Below, in pieces: positions 1 through 9,307 of a DNA stretch of 64,000 nucleotides. How positions within the stretch are numbered: the stretch's first letter is position 1; each line of letters opens with the position of its first letter. Source of the stretch: Tepiditoga spiralis. Its GTDB lineage: Bacteria; Thermotogota; Thermotogae; Petrotogales; Petrotogaceae. The notes below the pieces were generated by a model. The model saw only the letters and a list, made by a program, of their open reading frames with translations, made no database searches and was not told the DNA's origin. The stretch covers positions 1,940,501 to 2,004,500 of the forward strand of contig NZ_AP018712.1 of NCBI RefSeq assembly GCF_014701195.1, given 5' to 3'. A program made the position numbers and the translations under genes.

Positions 1-1134
1 GGGAAAGAAAAAAAAATAAAAAATGGATATCCATGGATATTTTCAGATGAAATAAAATCTATTGATGGAGAAAAAAAAGTAGGAGAAATTTGCAATATAT
101 TTTCAAATGATTATGAATTTATTGGTAAAGGTTTTTATTCAAATACAAATATTGCCGTTAGAGTTATTACATTAAAAGATGAAGAAATAAATTATGAATT
201 ATTTAAAAAGAAAATAGAAAAAGCTATTAAAAAGAGAGTTGACTTTAATGACTCTTATAGATTAATACATGGTGAAGCTGATGGGCTTCCTGGTTTAATT
301 GCAGATAAATATAATGACTTCATCGTAATACAATTTAGAAATGTTGGAATGGAAAATTATAAAAAAGAAATATTAGAGTCTATTATTGAACTTTTAAAAC
401 CATCTGGAATATATGAAAGAAGTGATTTTGAAACTTCTACTAAAGAACCTATTAAAAGAAATATTGGAGTTTTATATGGTATAGAACCTCCAGAAAAATT
501 AATAATAAAAGAACACGAAATAAAGTATTATGTTGATATAAAAAAGGGCCAAAAAACTGGTTTTTTCTTTGATCAAAGAGATTCAAGGCTATTTTTCCGT
601 TCTTTAATAAAAAAAGATAGTTTAGTTTTAGACGGTTATACATTTACAGGTGGTTTTGCTTTTAATGCAGCATTAACTGGAGCAAAAAAAGTAATAGCTT
701 TAGATAAAGATAAAGAATCAATTGAAATGGCAAGAAAAAATGCTGAATTAAATAACATAAAAAATATAGATTTTATTGAAACAAGATATGAAAATTATAT
801 AAAAAATTATACTGGTGAAAAGTTTGATGTAATTGTTTTAGATCCTCCTTCATTAATTAAGAAAAAACAAGAAAGAAGAAAAGGTGTTGAAATATTCAAA
901 AGTATAACAGAACTATCTATTGACCATTTAAAAACTGGGGGAATATTGGGAATTTGTAGTTGTGCATTTCAAGCTGATATAAGTTTATTAATTGAATCAA
1001 CAAGAAGAGCTTATTTTGCTCTTGGAAAAGATATACAGGTTGTAGGTTTAACCTTTCAATCTCTTGATCATCCTTGGATAATACAGATACCTGAAAGTAA
1101 TTATCTAAAATGTTTATGGTTTAAAATATATTAA
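1..1134 (+). CDS. RlmI-like class I SAM-dependent rRNA methyltransferase, 5' end missing
   Basis: The reading frame is open from base 1 to the TAA at 1132, giving 377 residues, so the first ATG at 349 is internal and the gene is cut by the window edge. The first visible residues carry the PUA-domain motif NGYPWIFSDEI, which lies about 10 residues from the start in this family, so little is missing. Residues ~80-100 contain HGEADGLPGLIADKY, the family signature between the PUA and methyltransferase parts. The catalytic half shows a SAM-binding segment (DGYTFTGGFAFNAALTGA), an acidic end of beta-2 (ALDKD) and the DPPS motif. Family members methylate cytosine C5 in 23S rRNA; the exact target base cannot be read from sequence. 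It lies 12 bases upstream of glgD in the same direction. Confidence 0.88.
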   Translation, partial: GKEKKIKNGYPWIFSDEIKSIDGEKKVGEICNIFSNDYEFIGKGFYSNTNIAVRVITLKDEEINYELFKKKIEKAIKKRVDFNDSYRLIHGEADGLPGLIADKYNDFIVIQFRNVGMENYKKEILESIIELLKPSGIYERSDFETSTKEPIKRNIGVLYGIEPPEKLIIKEHEIKYYVDIKKGQKTGFFFDQRDSRLFFRSLIKKDSLVLDGYTFTGGFAFNAALTGAKKVIALDKDKESIEMARKNAELNNIKNIDFIETRYENYIKNYTGEKFDVIVLDPPSLIKKKQERRKGVEIFKSITELSIDHLKTGGILGICSCAFQADISLLIESTRRAYFALGKDIQVVGLTFQSLDHPWIIQIPESNYLKCLWFKIY

Positions 1135-1146
1135 GGGGGAATATTT

Positions 1147-2259
1147 ATGAAAGTACTCGGTTTAATATTGAGTGGTTCAAAACATAATAATCTCGAAAAA
1201 TTAACAAAAAAAAGAACTAGTGCTGCTGTTCCTATCTTTGGTAAGTATAGAGCAATTGATTTTACTTTAAGTAATATGGTAAATTCTGGAATAAATAAAG
1301 TTGGAGTATTAACTCAATACAATCCAAGAAGTTTAATGGATCATCTTGGAAGTGGAAAAGAATGGAATTTAGATAAAAAAAGAGGCGGATTATTTATACT
1401 ACAACCTTTTTTAAGTGTAGAAGAACATATAATGCATTATAGAGGTACTGCTGATGCAATTCATCAAAATATGACGTTATTAAGAAGAGCTGATGAAGAC
1501 TTTGTTTTAATTGGTTCAGGAGATCACATATACAATATTGATTATAGAAAACTCTATAAGCATCATATAAGAAATGGTGCCGATATAACTCTATTGACTA
1601 AAAATAACGATGGAGAATATGATTTTAAAGATTATGGTCAACCAATAATTAAAGATAATAAAGTTATAGATTTTAAAGAAAAATCAGAAAATAAAGTTTC
1701 TGATAAGATTTTTCTTGGAGTTTATTTCATGAATAAAGCACTTCTTATGGATCTTTTATATTCTTCTGTCCCTAATGGAGAATATGATTTATTATCCATA
1801 ATATTACAAAATTTAAAAAAACTTAGAGTATTATCATACGATTTTCAAGGATATTGGAAAAATATAAAAAAATCTTTGACAGAGTATTATAATATAAATA
1901 TGGATATATTAAATCCTAAAATAAAAAAAGAATTATTTTTTAATCAAAGAAAAATTTATACTAAAATAAAAGATTATGCTCCTCCAAAAATAAATATAAA
2001 TGCAAATGTTTCTAATTCGTTTATTGCTGATGGTAGCATAATAAATGGTATAATAAAAAATTCAATAATTTCAAGAGGAGTTACAATTAAAGCTGGTACT
2101 ATTATTGAAAATTCAATTATCTTACAAGATAGTATAATTGAGGAAGGTTGTATAATAAAAAAAGTAATAATGGATAAAAACACAACTATAAGGGAAGGAA
2201 GAGTGTTAGAATCCCATAATAATGAAATAATTGTAGTTGAAAAAGGTTCTGTATTATAG
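1147..2259 (+). CDS. glgD: Glucose-1-phosphate adenylyltransferase, regulatory GlgD-type subunit
   Basis: 370-residue paralogue of the adjacent GlgC. It keeps the sugar-nucleotide fold (FGKYRAIDFTLSNMVNSGI, GSGDHIYNIDY) and the C-terminal left-handed beta-helix of hexapeptide-like repeats (residues ~285-360). The N-terminal nucleotide-binding loop, AGGQGTRL in GlgC, is replaced here by SGSKHNNL (residues 9-16), and the sugar-binding EKP motif is FKEKSEN. In Firmicutes and Thermotogota, GlgD subunits are catalytically weak and modify GlgC in a heterotetramer; the loss of the loop fits that role. Start is ATG after AAGGGGG. The stop is 15 bases before glgC. Confidence 0.88.
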   Translation: MKVLGLILSGSKHNNLEKLTKKRTSAAVPIFGKYRAIDFTLSNMVNSGINKVGVLTQYNPRSLMDHLGSGKEWNLDKKRGGLFILQPFLSVEEHIMHYRGTADAIHQNMTLLRRADEDFVLIGSGDHIYNIDYRKLYKHHIRNGADITLLTKNNDGEYDFKDYGQPIIKDNKVIDFKEKSENKVSDKIFLGVYFMNKALLMDLLYSSVPNGEYDLLSIILQNLKKLRVLSYDFQGYWKNIKKSLTEYYNINMDILNPKIKKELFFNQRKIYTKIKDYAPPKININANVSNSFIADGSIINGIIKNSIISRGVTIKAGTIIENSIILQDSIIEEGCIIKKVIMDKNTTIREGRVLESHNNEIIVVEKGSVL

Positions 2260-2274
2260 AAAGGGGGATGACTT

Positions 2275-3537
2275 ATGAAAGTACTTGCCTTAATTCTTGC
2301 TGGTGGACAAGGGACTCGTTTAGGAGTAATAACAAATAATCTCGCAAAGCCTGCTGTACCTTTTGGAGGAAAATATAGAATAATAGATTTTGCTCTAAGT
2401 AATTGTGTAAATTCAAATATAAATATGGTAGGAGTGGTAACTCAATACATGCCTCATCAACTTGTTGAACATTTAGGAATTGGTAAGCCTTGGGATTTAG
2501 ATATAAAGGATGGTGGTCTTTACATACTTTCTCCATTTTTAAGCAGGAGTGATAAATCATGGTTTAAAGGTACTGCCGATGCTGTTTATCAAAACATTGA
2601 ATTTATTGATAAATACAATCCAGATTTTATTTTAATTCTTTCTGGAGATCACGTATATAAAATGGATTATAATGATATAATAGATTATCATATAGAAAGA
2701 GCATCAGATTGTACAATTGCTTGTATGGAAGTGCCAAAAAGTGAAGCTAGTAGATTTGGTATAATGGTAACTGATCCATTTTATAAAATAACAGAATTTC
2801 AAGAAAAACCAAAAAATCCTAAAGGAACATTAGCTTCTCTCGGTATATATGTTTTTAATTGGAATTTTTTAAGAGAAAAATTAATTGAAGATGCTCAAGA
2901 TCCTAACTCTGAAAATGATTTTGGAAAGAATATAATACCTAAAATATTAAATGAAAACAAAAATATGTATGCTTACAATTATGAAGGATATTGGAGAGAT
3001 GTTGGAACTTTAACTTCTTATTTAGAATGTAATCAAGAAATACTTGGTCCACTTCCAGCATTAGATTTACATGATAAATATTGGAAAATATACACTCAAT
3101 CTTTAGAATTACCTCCAGCATATATTTCTAATAAAGCTAAAATAAACAAATCTATAGTTTGCGAAGGTTCTGAAGTATATGGAGAAGTTGAAAATTCAGT
3201 TATCTTTCAAGGAGTTTTAATAGAAGAAAATGTTAAAATAAAAAATTCAGTTATTATGAATAATGTTAAAATTTGTAAAAATTCAACATTAGAAAATGTT
3301 ATAATAGGAGAAAAAAGTATTATAGGAGAAAATGTTAAAATTGGAATTGGAGAATATAAAGAATCTAAGATAAATCCAAAAGTCTATAATTCAAATATTT
3401 CTGTTATTGGATTTGAAACTGAAATACCAAATAACTTTGTAATTGGAAAAAACTGTGTAATTGATAATTTCTTCAAAAAAGATGAATTTAAGACACTTAC
3501 TTTAGATTCAGGTGAAGGTCTTTTGAAAGAAGTTTAG
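2275..3537 (+). CDS. glgC: Glucose-1-phosphate adenylyltransferase, catalytic subunit
   Basis: 420 residues, full family length. It makes ADP-glucose from glucose-1-phosphate and ATP, the committed step of bacterial glycogen synthesis. Visible motifs are AGGQGTRL (residues 9-16, nucleotide loop), GGKYRIIDFALSN, SGDHVYKMDY (metal/substrate Asp), EFQEKPKNPKG (glucose-1-phosphate lysine region), YVFNW and YEGYWRDVGT, followed by a C-terminal beta-helix. Start is ATG after AAAGGGGGATGACTT. It is coupled to glgD upstream. No glycogen synthase or branching enzyme is in the window. Confidence 0.95.
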   Translation: MKVLALILAGGQGTRLGVITNNLAKPAVPFGGKYRIIDFALSNCVNSNINMVGVVTQYMPHQLVEHLGIGKPWDLDIKDGGLYILSPFLSRSDKSWFKGTADAVYQNIEFIDKYNPDFILILSGDHVYKMDYNDIIDYHIERASDCTIACMEVPKSEASRFGIMVTDPFYKITEFQEKPKNPKGTLASLGIYVFNWNFLREKLIEDAQDPNSENDFGKNIIPKILNENKNMYAYNYEGYWRDVGTLTSYLECNQEILGPLPALDLHDKYWKIYTQSLELPPAYISNKAKINKSIVCEGSEVYGEVENSVIFQGVLIEENVKIKNSVIMNNVKICKNSTLENVIIGEKSIIGENVKIGIGEYKESKINPKVYNSNISVIGFETEIPNNFVIGKNCVIDNFFKKDEFKTLTLDSGEGLLKEV

Positions 3538-3550
3538 GAGGAAAAAACAA

Positions 3551-4516
3551 ATGGATTTTTATGCTATAAAATTTATGGCTACATCAACATTAACTTCAGA
3601 AACTTTTGTAGGTTATTTGTTTGGAAAGAAAAAGCAAGAACCTACTTTTAATGTAGCTGTATTAACAAAAAATAAACTTTCGCAATATAAATTACCAGAT
3701 ATAAAAAAAGAATATATAAATTTTAAATCTGATATTGATTTATTATCATACAACTTATCAAAAGATAAAAAGGCTGCTACCTTAAACAGGCAGTTTAAAG
3801 CATATTTTTTTACCACATTAAAAAAATATGGGTTAGATATAATAAGTACAAAACTCTTTCTTGCAACTCAAGATGGAGATCCATTTGTTTTAAAAGCAAT
3901 AATTTCTGATATTTTACAAGATTGGGGTTCTGATACAAATATCAAATTAATTGCAGAAAAATTTAATTATGAAGATTTAACTTGGATATCTTCTGCAATA
4001 AGAAATGGTGATGAAGGTTCTTATGAATACTTAAAAAGAGCTGATGTTGTTGATGCTGTTGAAGTGTTTCCAGTAATAGATCCTCTTGATGGATATCCCA
4101 TTATAAAATTAGATGTAGGAGATCCAATTTATGTTTTAGAAATTTCAAATAAAGATACTAAAAAAGTCAAAACTTCCATTGAAGGTTCTTTAATATCAAA
4201 AGAATTAATTCCAGGAAGCGACTATATGTTTTTAAAGGTTGATTTAGGTGATGGATTAATCGGTAAAACTGTAATACAAAAAAATTTAAAAGTATCTATA
4301 GATAATTATAAATTAGAATATTCACGTAAAAAAAGAGAAGAAATGCTCGAAGAAGATCATGAAAAAATAATTGGTGATATAGCTGAAGAAATACTTGGAA
4401 GAAAACCTTTTAATAATACAAAAATGTCTTCTGCTGATATAATTTTAATTTTTAGTTTTTCAATAATAGGTATACTTTTTATAATTCTTCTAGGCTTATG
4501 GTTAGGAGCTTTTTAA
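3551..4516 (+). CDS. Conserved protein of unknown function with C-terminal membrane anchor
   Basis: 321 residues, start ATG after AGGAGG. The first ~285 residues look soluble and mixed alpha/beta, with no motif I recognise. Residues ~295-320 form one hydrophobic helix (IILIFSFSIIGILFIILLGL), so the protein is probably a tail-anchored membrane protein with most of its mass in the cytoplasm. I recall proteins of this kind at the same position between glgC and rnf genes in Thermotogae (possibly Pfam DUF4899), but cannot confirm it. Its TAA overlaps the ATG of the next gene (TAATG), so the two are likely translated together. Confidence 0.7.
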   Translation: MDFYAIKFMATSTLTSETFVGYLFGKKKQEPTFNVAVLTKNKLSQYKLPDIKKEYINFKSDIDLLSYNLSKDKKAATLNRQFKAYFFTTLKKYGLDIISTKLFLATQDGDPFVLKAIISDILQDWGSDTNIKLIAEKFNYEDLTWISSAIRNGDEGSYEYLKRADVVDAVEVFPVIDPLDGYPIIKLDVGDPIYVLEISNKDTKKVKTSIEGSLISKELIPGSDYMFLKVDLGDGLIGKTVIQKNLKVSIDNYKLEYSRKKREEMLEEDHEKIIGDIAEEILGRKPFNNTKMSSADIILIFSFSIIGILFIILLGLWLGAF

Positions 4517-4794
4517 TGAAAGTAATTTTTAATTCAATAGTTGCAATCATAATTTTTATTCTTTCATTATCAAGTTTATTTTTTACAAATGAAATTTTAA
4601 AGTTTTTATCATATAAAAAATCTATATATCAAAAATCACTCAATCATATAAATGAATTAGAAAGAATCCAAGGTTTATCTTTGGATTCTTTTTTAAAGCA
4701 AGAAAAAATAAAAAGAACTATAACGACAAAATCTGCTACACTGTATATATTTGAAAAATATGGCTATGAATTATTGTATGTTAAGGAGGATTAA
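4516..4794 (+). CDS. Small single-pass membrane protein, unknown function
   Basis: 92 residues from the ATG at 4516, which overlaps the upstream stop (TAATG) and has GGAG seven bases before it; an in-frame ATG at 4498 lacks such a site. Residues ~3-25 are a hydrophobic helix. The rest is a short charged, helix-prone region (residues ~35-65) and a tail. The layout resembles FtsB/DivIC-type bitopic proteins, but no specific signature supports that. Its neighbours are a membrane protein upstream and a radical SAM enzyme seven bases downstream. Confidence 0.65.
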   Translation: MKVIFNSIVAIIIFILSLSSLFFTNEILKFLSYKKSIYQKSLNHINELERIQGLSLDSFLKQEKIKRTITTKSATLYIFEKYGYELLYVKED

Positions 4795-4800
4795 AAAAGT

Positions 4801-5679
4801 ATGAAATTATCTTATGCAACAGCCGTAAAATTAGGATTAAAAAATGGGAAAATAAACTTTGAAATGCCTACTGCTTATATAATGATTGGTGAAAAATGTA
4901 TTTATAATTGCGCATTTTGTTCTCAAGCTCGTGAAGCTACTACTCCAAAAGATCATTTGTCAAGAGTTACTTGGCCTACATTTGAATTATCTCAAATAAA
5001 AGAAAAATTAAAAAATAATTCCTTTAAAAGAATATGTTTACAAGTTGTTTCTTCAAAAGGTTATGAAATTGAGCTAAAAGAAGCACTTGAATTTTTTAAA
5101 GATATAAAAATTCCAATTTCAATTTCAATAAGGCCTAAAAACATTGAAGAAGTAAAGGAGCTTTTCAATAAATATAATGTAGATAAAGTTGGAATTTCTA
5201 TAGATGCAGTTAACGAAAATTTATTCAATAAGATACGTAATGGAAACTATCAAAGGCAAATGAGTATTTTGCGAGATTGTGCTAACATTTTTTTACATAA
5301 AATTACCACACATGTAATAGTAGGGTTAGGAGAAACAGACAAAGATATAGTAAAATTTATGCTGGAAATGAAAAGACTAAATGTTACTACAAGTTTATTT
5401 GCATTTACACCTATACAAGGTACCCCTTTAGAAAATCTTTCTAGACCTTCTTTAGAAAGATATAGGTCTATACAGTATGTTAGAGAAATCATTAACAATT
5501 ATGAAGTTGATATTACAAAATTCGATTTTAATCCAGATGATTCTTTAAAATCAATGCCAAACTTATATATTGATAAAGAAGAAGCTAAAAAAACATCTGG
5601 TTGTCCTTGGTGTACAAGGCCATACTACAATGACACCCCAAAAAAAGTTTATAATATTCCAGAAGTTAGAAAAATTTAA
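4801..5679 (+). CDS. BioB-like radical SAM protein
   Basis: 292 residues with the radical SAM cluster motif C33-x3-C37-x2-C40 (CIYNCAFC) in a sequence resembling biotin synthase (CIYNCAFCSQAREA). GETD at ~170 fits the SAM-binding glycine region. The C-terminus has an extra cysteine motif, SGCPWCTRPYYND (residues ~270-282), which could hold a second iron-sulfur cluster. It lacks the biotin synthase residues for the [2Fe-2S] cluster as far as I can judge and is shorter than BioB (about 320-345), so true biotin synthase is unlikely. It sits 14 bases upstream of rnfC in the same operon, which suggests a link to redox or cofactor metabolism. The substrate is unknown. Confidence 0.75.
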   Translation: MKLSYATAVKLGLKNGKINFEMPTAYIMIGEKCIYNCAFCSQAREATTPKDHLSRVTWPTFELSQIKEKLKNNSFKRICLQVVSSKGYEIELKEALEFFKDIKIPISISIRPKNIEEVKELFNKYNVDKVGISIDAVNENLFNKIRNGNYQRQMSILRDCANIFLHKITTHVIVGLGETDKDIVKFMLEMKRLNVTTSLFAFTPIQGTPLENLSRPSLERYRSIQYVREIINNYEVDITKFDFNPDDSLKSMPNLYIDKEEAKKTSGCPWCTRPYYNDTPKKVYNIPEVRKI

Positions 5680-5692
5680 GGAGGTCTAAAAA

Positions 5693-7018
5693 ATGGGACT
5701 GCTTACATTCAAAGGTGGGGTTCATCCTCCTCACAAAAAGAAATTTTCTGAAAATGAAGCAATAAAAATTTTACCGCTTCCAGAAAAAGTATATGTTTAT
5801 ACTGCTCATAGTATAGGCGCACCAGCTAAACCTATCGTTGAAGTTGGAGATAAGGTTAAAACAGGGCAAAAAATTGCTGAAGCTGGAGGTTTTATTTCAG
5901 CAAATTTACATTCTCCTGTAACTGGTACAGTTGTTGAATTTACAAAACTTGTAAATGCTGCATCTGGTTTAAAAAGTGATGTTATTGTTATTGAAAGAGA
6001 AGGAGAAGATCAATGGGAACTTCTTGAAAAAACTGATGATCATACAAAACTAAAACCTGAAGAAATTGTAGCAAGAGTTAAAGAAGCAGGTATAGTTGGT
6101 CTTGGTGGAGCAATGTTTCCTTCACATGTTAAACTTTCAATACCAAAGGGTAAAAAAGCAGAAAGTCTTATTATTAATGCTGCTGAATGCGAACCATACA
6201 TAACCATAGATTATAGAATGATGTTAGAAAAAACATCAGAAGTATTAAAGGGTATTGAAATTATAATGCATACTATAGGCGTTGAAAAAGCTTATGTAGG
6301 AATTGAGGATAATAAATCAAAGGCTATTTCTCATATGAAAGAAGCTGTTAAAAATTCATCTATTGAAATTGTTCCTTTAAAAACAAAATATCCTCAAGGT
6401 GCTGAAAAACAATTAATAAATGCTGTTACTGGTAAAGAAGTTCCTTCAGGTGGTCTTCCTATAGATATTGGTGCTGTAGTATTTAATGTTTCAACAGCAT
6501 ATGCAATATACGATGCCATTTACAATGGAAAAGCTTTAGTAGAAAGTGGAATTTCATTAACTGGTGAAGGAGTTAAAAAACCAGGTAATTTTTGGTTTAG
6601 AGTAGGAACTAAGGTTTCTGAACTTTTAGATTATGTTGGAATAATTGAAGAAGATAAAATAGATAGAGTTCTTTATGGTGGACCAATGATGGGAATTTCA
6701 CTTCCAGATACAGAATTACCTACATTTAAAGGTAATAATGCTATAACTGTTATGACAAAAGATGTTGCACCAAATAAGGAAACAATGCCTTGTATAAGAT
6801 GTTCTTCTTGTGTTAGCGTTTGTCCAATTGGATTACAACCTTATCTAATGAAGAAACTTGCCGATACAAGAAAATATGATGATTTAACAAATAATAATTT
6901 AATGGATTGTATAGAATGTGGAGCTTGTTCATATACTTGTCCATCAGGTATTGACTTAACTAAATCTTTTAAAACAGCTAAAAAAGTTGTAAGAGCTATG
7001 AAACAGAGGAGGGGTTGA
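5693..7018 (+). CDS. rnfC: Rnf complex subunit C (NADH-side, Fe-S and FMN protein)
   Basis: 441 residues. RnfC is the peripheral subunit that reduces NAD+ (or oxidises NADH) in the ferredoxin:NAD+ oxidoreductase, which pumps Na+ or H+. The N-terminus has the lipoyl-like barrel typical of RnfC (FKGGVHPPHKK; HSPVTGTV). A nucleotide/FMN-binding segment GLGGAMFPSHVK follows at ~145, with EPYITIDYRMM after it. Two [4Fe-4S] motifs lie near the C-terminus: C367/C370/C373/C377 and C406/C409/C412/C416. Start is ATG after AAGGAGG. First gene of rnfCDGEAB. Confidence 0.95.
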   Translation: MGLLTFKGGVHPPHKKKFSENEAIKILPLPEKVYVYTAHSIGAPAKPIVEVGDKVKTGQKIAEAGGFISANLHSPVTGTVVEFTKLVNAASGLKSDVIVIEREGEDQWELLEKTDDHTKLKPEEIVARVKEAGIVGLGGAMFPSHVKLSIPKGKKAESLIINAAECEPYITIDYRMMLEKTSEVLKGIEIIMHTIGVEKAYVGIEDNKSKAISHMKEAVKNSSIEIVPLKTKYPQGAEKQLINAVTGKEVPSGGLPIDIGAVVFNVSTAYAIYDAIYNGKALVESGISLTGEGVKKPGNFWFRVGTKVSELLDYVGIIEEDKIDRVLYGGPMMGISLPDTELPTFKGNNAITVMTKDVAPNKETMPCIRCSSCVSVCPIGLQPYLMKKLADTRKYDDLTNNNLMDCIECGACSYTCPSGIDLTKSFKTAKKVVRAMKQRRG

Positions 7019-7019
7019 G

Positions 7020-8000
7020 ATGAAATTTAAAAATCTTTCTGCTCCACATTTAAGAACAAAAGACACTACAAGACAAGTTATGATTGATGTTTTAATATCA
7101 TTAACTCCAGCTATTGCAGTGTCTACTTGGGTTTTTGGATTAAGAGCATTGTATATAATGATGTTTTCTATGATTTCTGCAGAAGTTTTAGATTTTTTTA
7201 TAGTAAGAGTACTTAAAAAACAAAAAAATTATAAACCAGATTTTTCTGCTTCTGTAACTGGATTATTATTTGGGATGAATATGTCAATGGCTGTTCATTG
7301 GTGGCATATGTTAATTGGTATTGCTTTTGCAATAATTGTTGCAAAACACGCTTTTGGTGGATTGGGACAAAATATTTTCAATCCAGCTGAAATAGGAAGA
7401 GTTTTTATGTTAATATCTTTTCCAACTGTAATGACTACATGGTATAAACCTTTTGCAAATATGAGTGCTTCTGTTGATACAATAACAACGGCAACTCCAC
7501 TTGCATTGTTAAAAGAATATGGTGCAAATAAATCACTTTCAAATTTTTCTTATATGGACATGTTTTTAGGTAAGATACCAGGTTCAATAGGTGAAGTTAG
7601 TGCACTTGCATTATTAATAGGATTTGCTTATTTAGTTTACAAAAAAAGAATTAAATTAATGATACCTATTTCAATTTTTTCAACAGTTTTAATAATAAGT
7701 AGCATTTTTTATTTTGTAAACCCAACAAGATTTGGAACTCCTTTATTTCATTTACTAGCTGGTGGAATGATAATTGGTGCTTTATTCATGGCTACTGATA
7801 TGGTAACTTCACCAATGACTATAAAAGGACAAATAGTTTTTGGTATAGGAATTGGAGTTATAGCATTAACAATAAGATACTTTGGAGCTTATCCTGAAGG
7901 TGTATCTTTTTCAATTGTAATAATGAATGCACTAGTACCTTTAATTGATTTATGGATGAAACCAAGAGTTTTTGGAACCTCTAAAAAGGGGGCTAAGTAA
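7020..8000 (+). CDS. rnfD: Rnf complex subunit D (membrane flavoprotein)
   Basis: 326 residues, with about nine to ten hydrophobic helices. RnfD is an integral subunit with covalently bound FMN and takes part in cation translocation. The expected segments are present: GGLGQNIFNPAEIGRVFMLISFP and, for flavin attachment, DTITTATPLALLK, where Thr159 is the probable FMN site. The usual flavinylation motif is S/T-G-A-T; here the Gly is Thr. It starts two bases after rnfC, with the ribosome binding site (GAGGAGGGG) inside the end of rnfC. Confidence 0.93.
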   Translation: MKFKNLSAPHLRTKDTTRQVMIDVLISLTPAIAVSTWVFGLRALYIMMFSMISAEVLDFFIVRVLKKQKNYKPDFSASVTGLLFGMNMSMAVHWWHMLIGIAFAIIVAKHAFGGLGQNIFNPAEIGRVFMLISFPTVMTTWYKPFANMSASVDTITTATPLALLKEYGANKSLSNFSYMDMFLGKIPGSIGEVSALALLIGFAYLVYKKRIKLMIPISIFSTVLIISSIFYFVNPTRFGTPLFHLLAGGMIIGALFMATDMVTSPMTIKGQIVFGIGIGVIALTIRYFGAYPEGVSFSIVIMNALVPLIDLWMKPRVFGTSKKGAK

Positions 8001-8001
8001 T

Positions 8002-8694
8002 ATGAAAGATTATATAAAAACAGGACTTGTTTTAATGATATATATGGTAATAGCAGGATTTTTAGTTGCTTTTGTCTATAATGCAGTAACACCTGCAATA
8101 AATAATGCAGAATTCAATGCAAAATTAAAAGCTATAAAAACAGTACTTACTGATGCTAATACACAAAAATTATTAGTAGAAAAAATACCACAAAATGAAG
8201 AAGAATTAAATAAATTTATTTGGCAAAAAAATTCAGATTTATTGTACAAAGATGAAAAAAGCAATAAAATATATTCACCTGCATTTAAATTCATATCAGG
8301 AAATAAAGAAATCTATGTATTAACTATATCAGGTGTAGGATTTGGCGGAGATGTAACTTCTGTTGTTTCTTTTGTAAAAGAAAATGGAAAAACATCTTTA
8401 AATAAAATTGAAGTTATAAATTACTCTCAAGAAACACCTGGACTTGGTGCAAATATTGCTGAAGACTCTGTTAAAGAAAGATTTTATTCAATACCTTATT
8501 CTGGTTTAAAATCTGGTTTAAAAGTTGATAAAGATTCTGGAGTAAAAATAAATGCAAACGAAAAAGAAAAATTTTCAGCTCAAGGTATTGTAATAACAAG
8601 TGATATAATGACTGGTGCAACAATAACTCCAAGAGGAGTTGTTAGTTCTATAAACGCTGCCGTAAAATACCTTACAGAAAAAGGGGTGATGTAA
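8002..8694 (+). CDS. rnfG: Rnf complex subunit G (FMN-binding, exported domain)
   Basis: 230 residues from the ATG at 8002, just after the rnfD stop and preceded by AAAAAGGGGG; an upstream in-frame start would overlap rnfD without a site. One N-terminal transmembrane helix (residues ~5-30) is followed by an FMN-binding domain on the outer face. The flavin attachment motif is TGAT at residues 204-207 (DIMTGATITPRGV), with Thr207 as the FMN-linked residue. LGANIAED resembles the family motif near the substrate face (GLGxxI). Two bases separate it from rnfE. Confidence 0.93.
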   Translation: MKDYIKTGLVLMIYMVIAGFLVAFVYNAVTPAINNAEFNAKLKAIKTVLTDANTQKLLVEKIPQNEEELNKFIWQKNSDLLYKDEKSNKIYSPAFKFISGNKEIYVLTISGVGFGGDVTSVVSFVKENGKTSLNKIEVINYSQETPGLGANIAEDSVKERFYSIPYSGLKSGLKVDKDSGVKINANEKEKFSAQGIVITSDIMTGATITPRGVVSSINAAVKYLTEKGVM

Positions 8695-8695
8695 A

Positions 8696-9307
8696 ATGGC
8701 AGACATAAAAAACTTAACCAGTGGGCTTGCAAAAAATAATCCTATCTTCGTACAAGTTTTAGGAATGTGTCCAACTCTTGCAACAACAACAAATGCAAAA
8801 AATGGACTTGGAATGGGATTGGCTGCAGCTGCTGTTCTTGTTATGTCTAATATTGTAATATCTTTAATAAAAAAATTAGTTCCGGATAAGATTAGAATAC
8901 CTGTATATATAGTTGTAATTGCTTCTTTTGTTTCAATGATAGACTTATTAATGCATGGTTATACATATGATTTGTGGAAAACATTGGGATTATTTATACC
9001 TTTAATTGTTGTTAACTGTATAATTCTTGGAAGAGCCGAAGCTTTTGCTTCTAAAAATGGTGTTCTTGATTCTATCTACGATGCAATAGGAATGGGACTT
9101 GGATTTACCGCAGCCTTAGTTATACTTGGATCTGTTAGAGAACTTTTAGGTAATGGTACTATTTTCAATATCAATATTTGGGGAAGCGGTTTGAAAATGT
9201 ATGTTTTCATTCTTCCACCTGGAGCATTTATTGCACTTGGATTAATACTTGCAACCTTTAACTATATAGGAATTAAAAAAAGCAAAAAGGCGGGTGCTAA
9301 GAAATGA
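8696..9307 (+). CDS. rnfE: Rnf complex subunit E (integral membrane)
   Basis: 203 residues, six hydrophobic helices, homologous to RnfA and NqrD. The family motifs are present: NNPIFVQVLGMCPTLATTT near the N-terminus (with the conserved Cys) and VNCIILGRAEAFASKN mid-protein. RnfE and RnfA form the inverted membrane pair that carries a shared iron-sulfur cluster between their conserved cysteines, as known from Rnf/Nqr structures. Its last four bases overlap rnfA. Confidence 0.94.
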   Translation: MADIKNLTSGLAKNNPIFVQVLGMCPTLATTTNAKNGLGMGLAAAAVLVMSNIVISLIKKLVPDKIRIPVYIVVIASFVSMIDLLMHGYTYDLWKTLGLFIPLIVVNCIILGRAEAFASKNGVLDSIYDAIGMGLGFTAALVILGSVRELLGNGTIFNINIWGSGLKMYVFILPPGAFIALGLILATFNYIGIKKSKKAGAKK

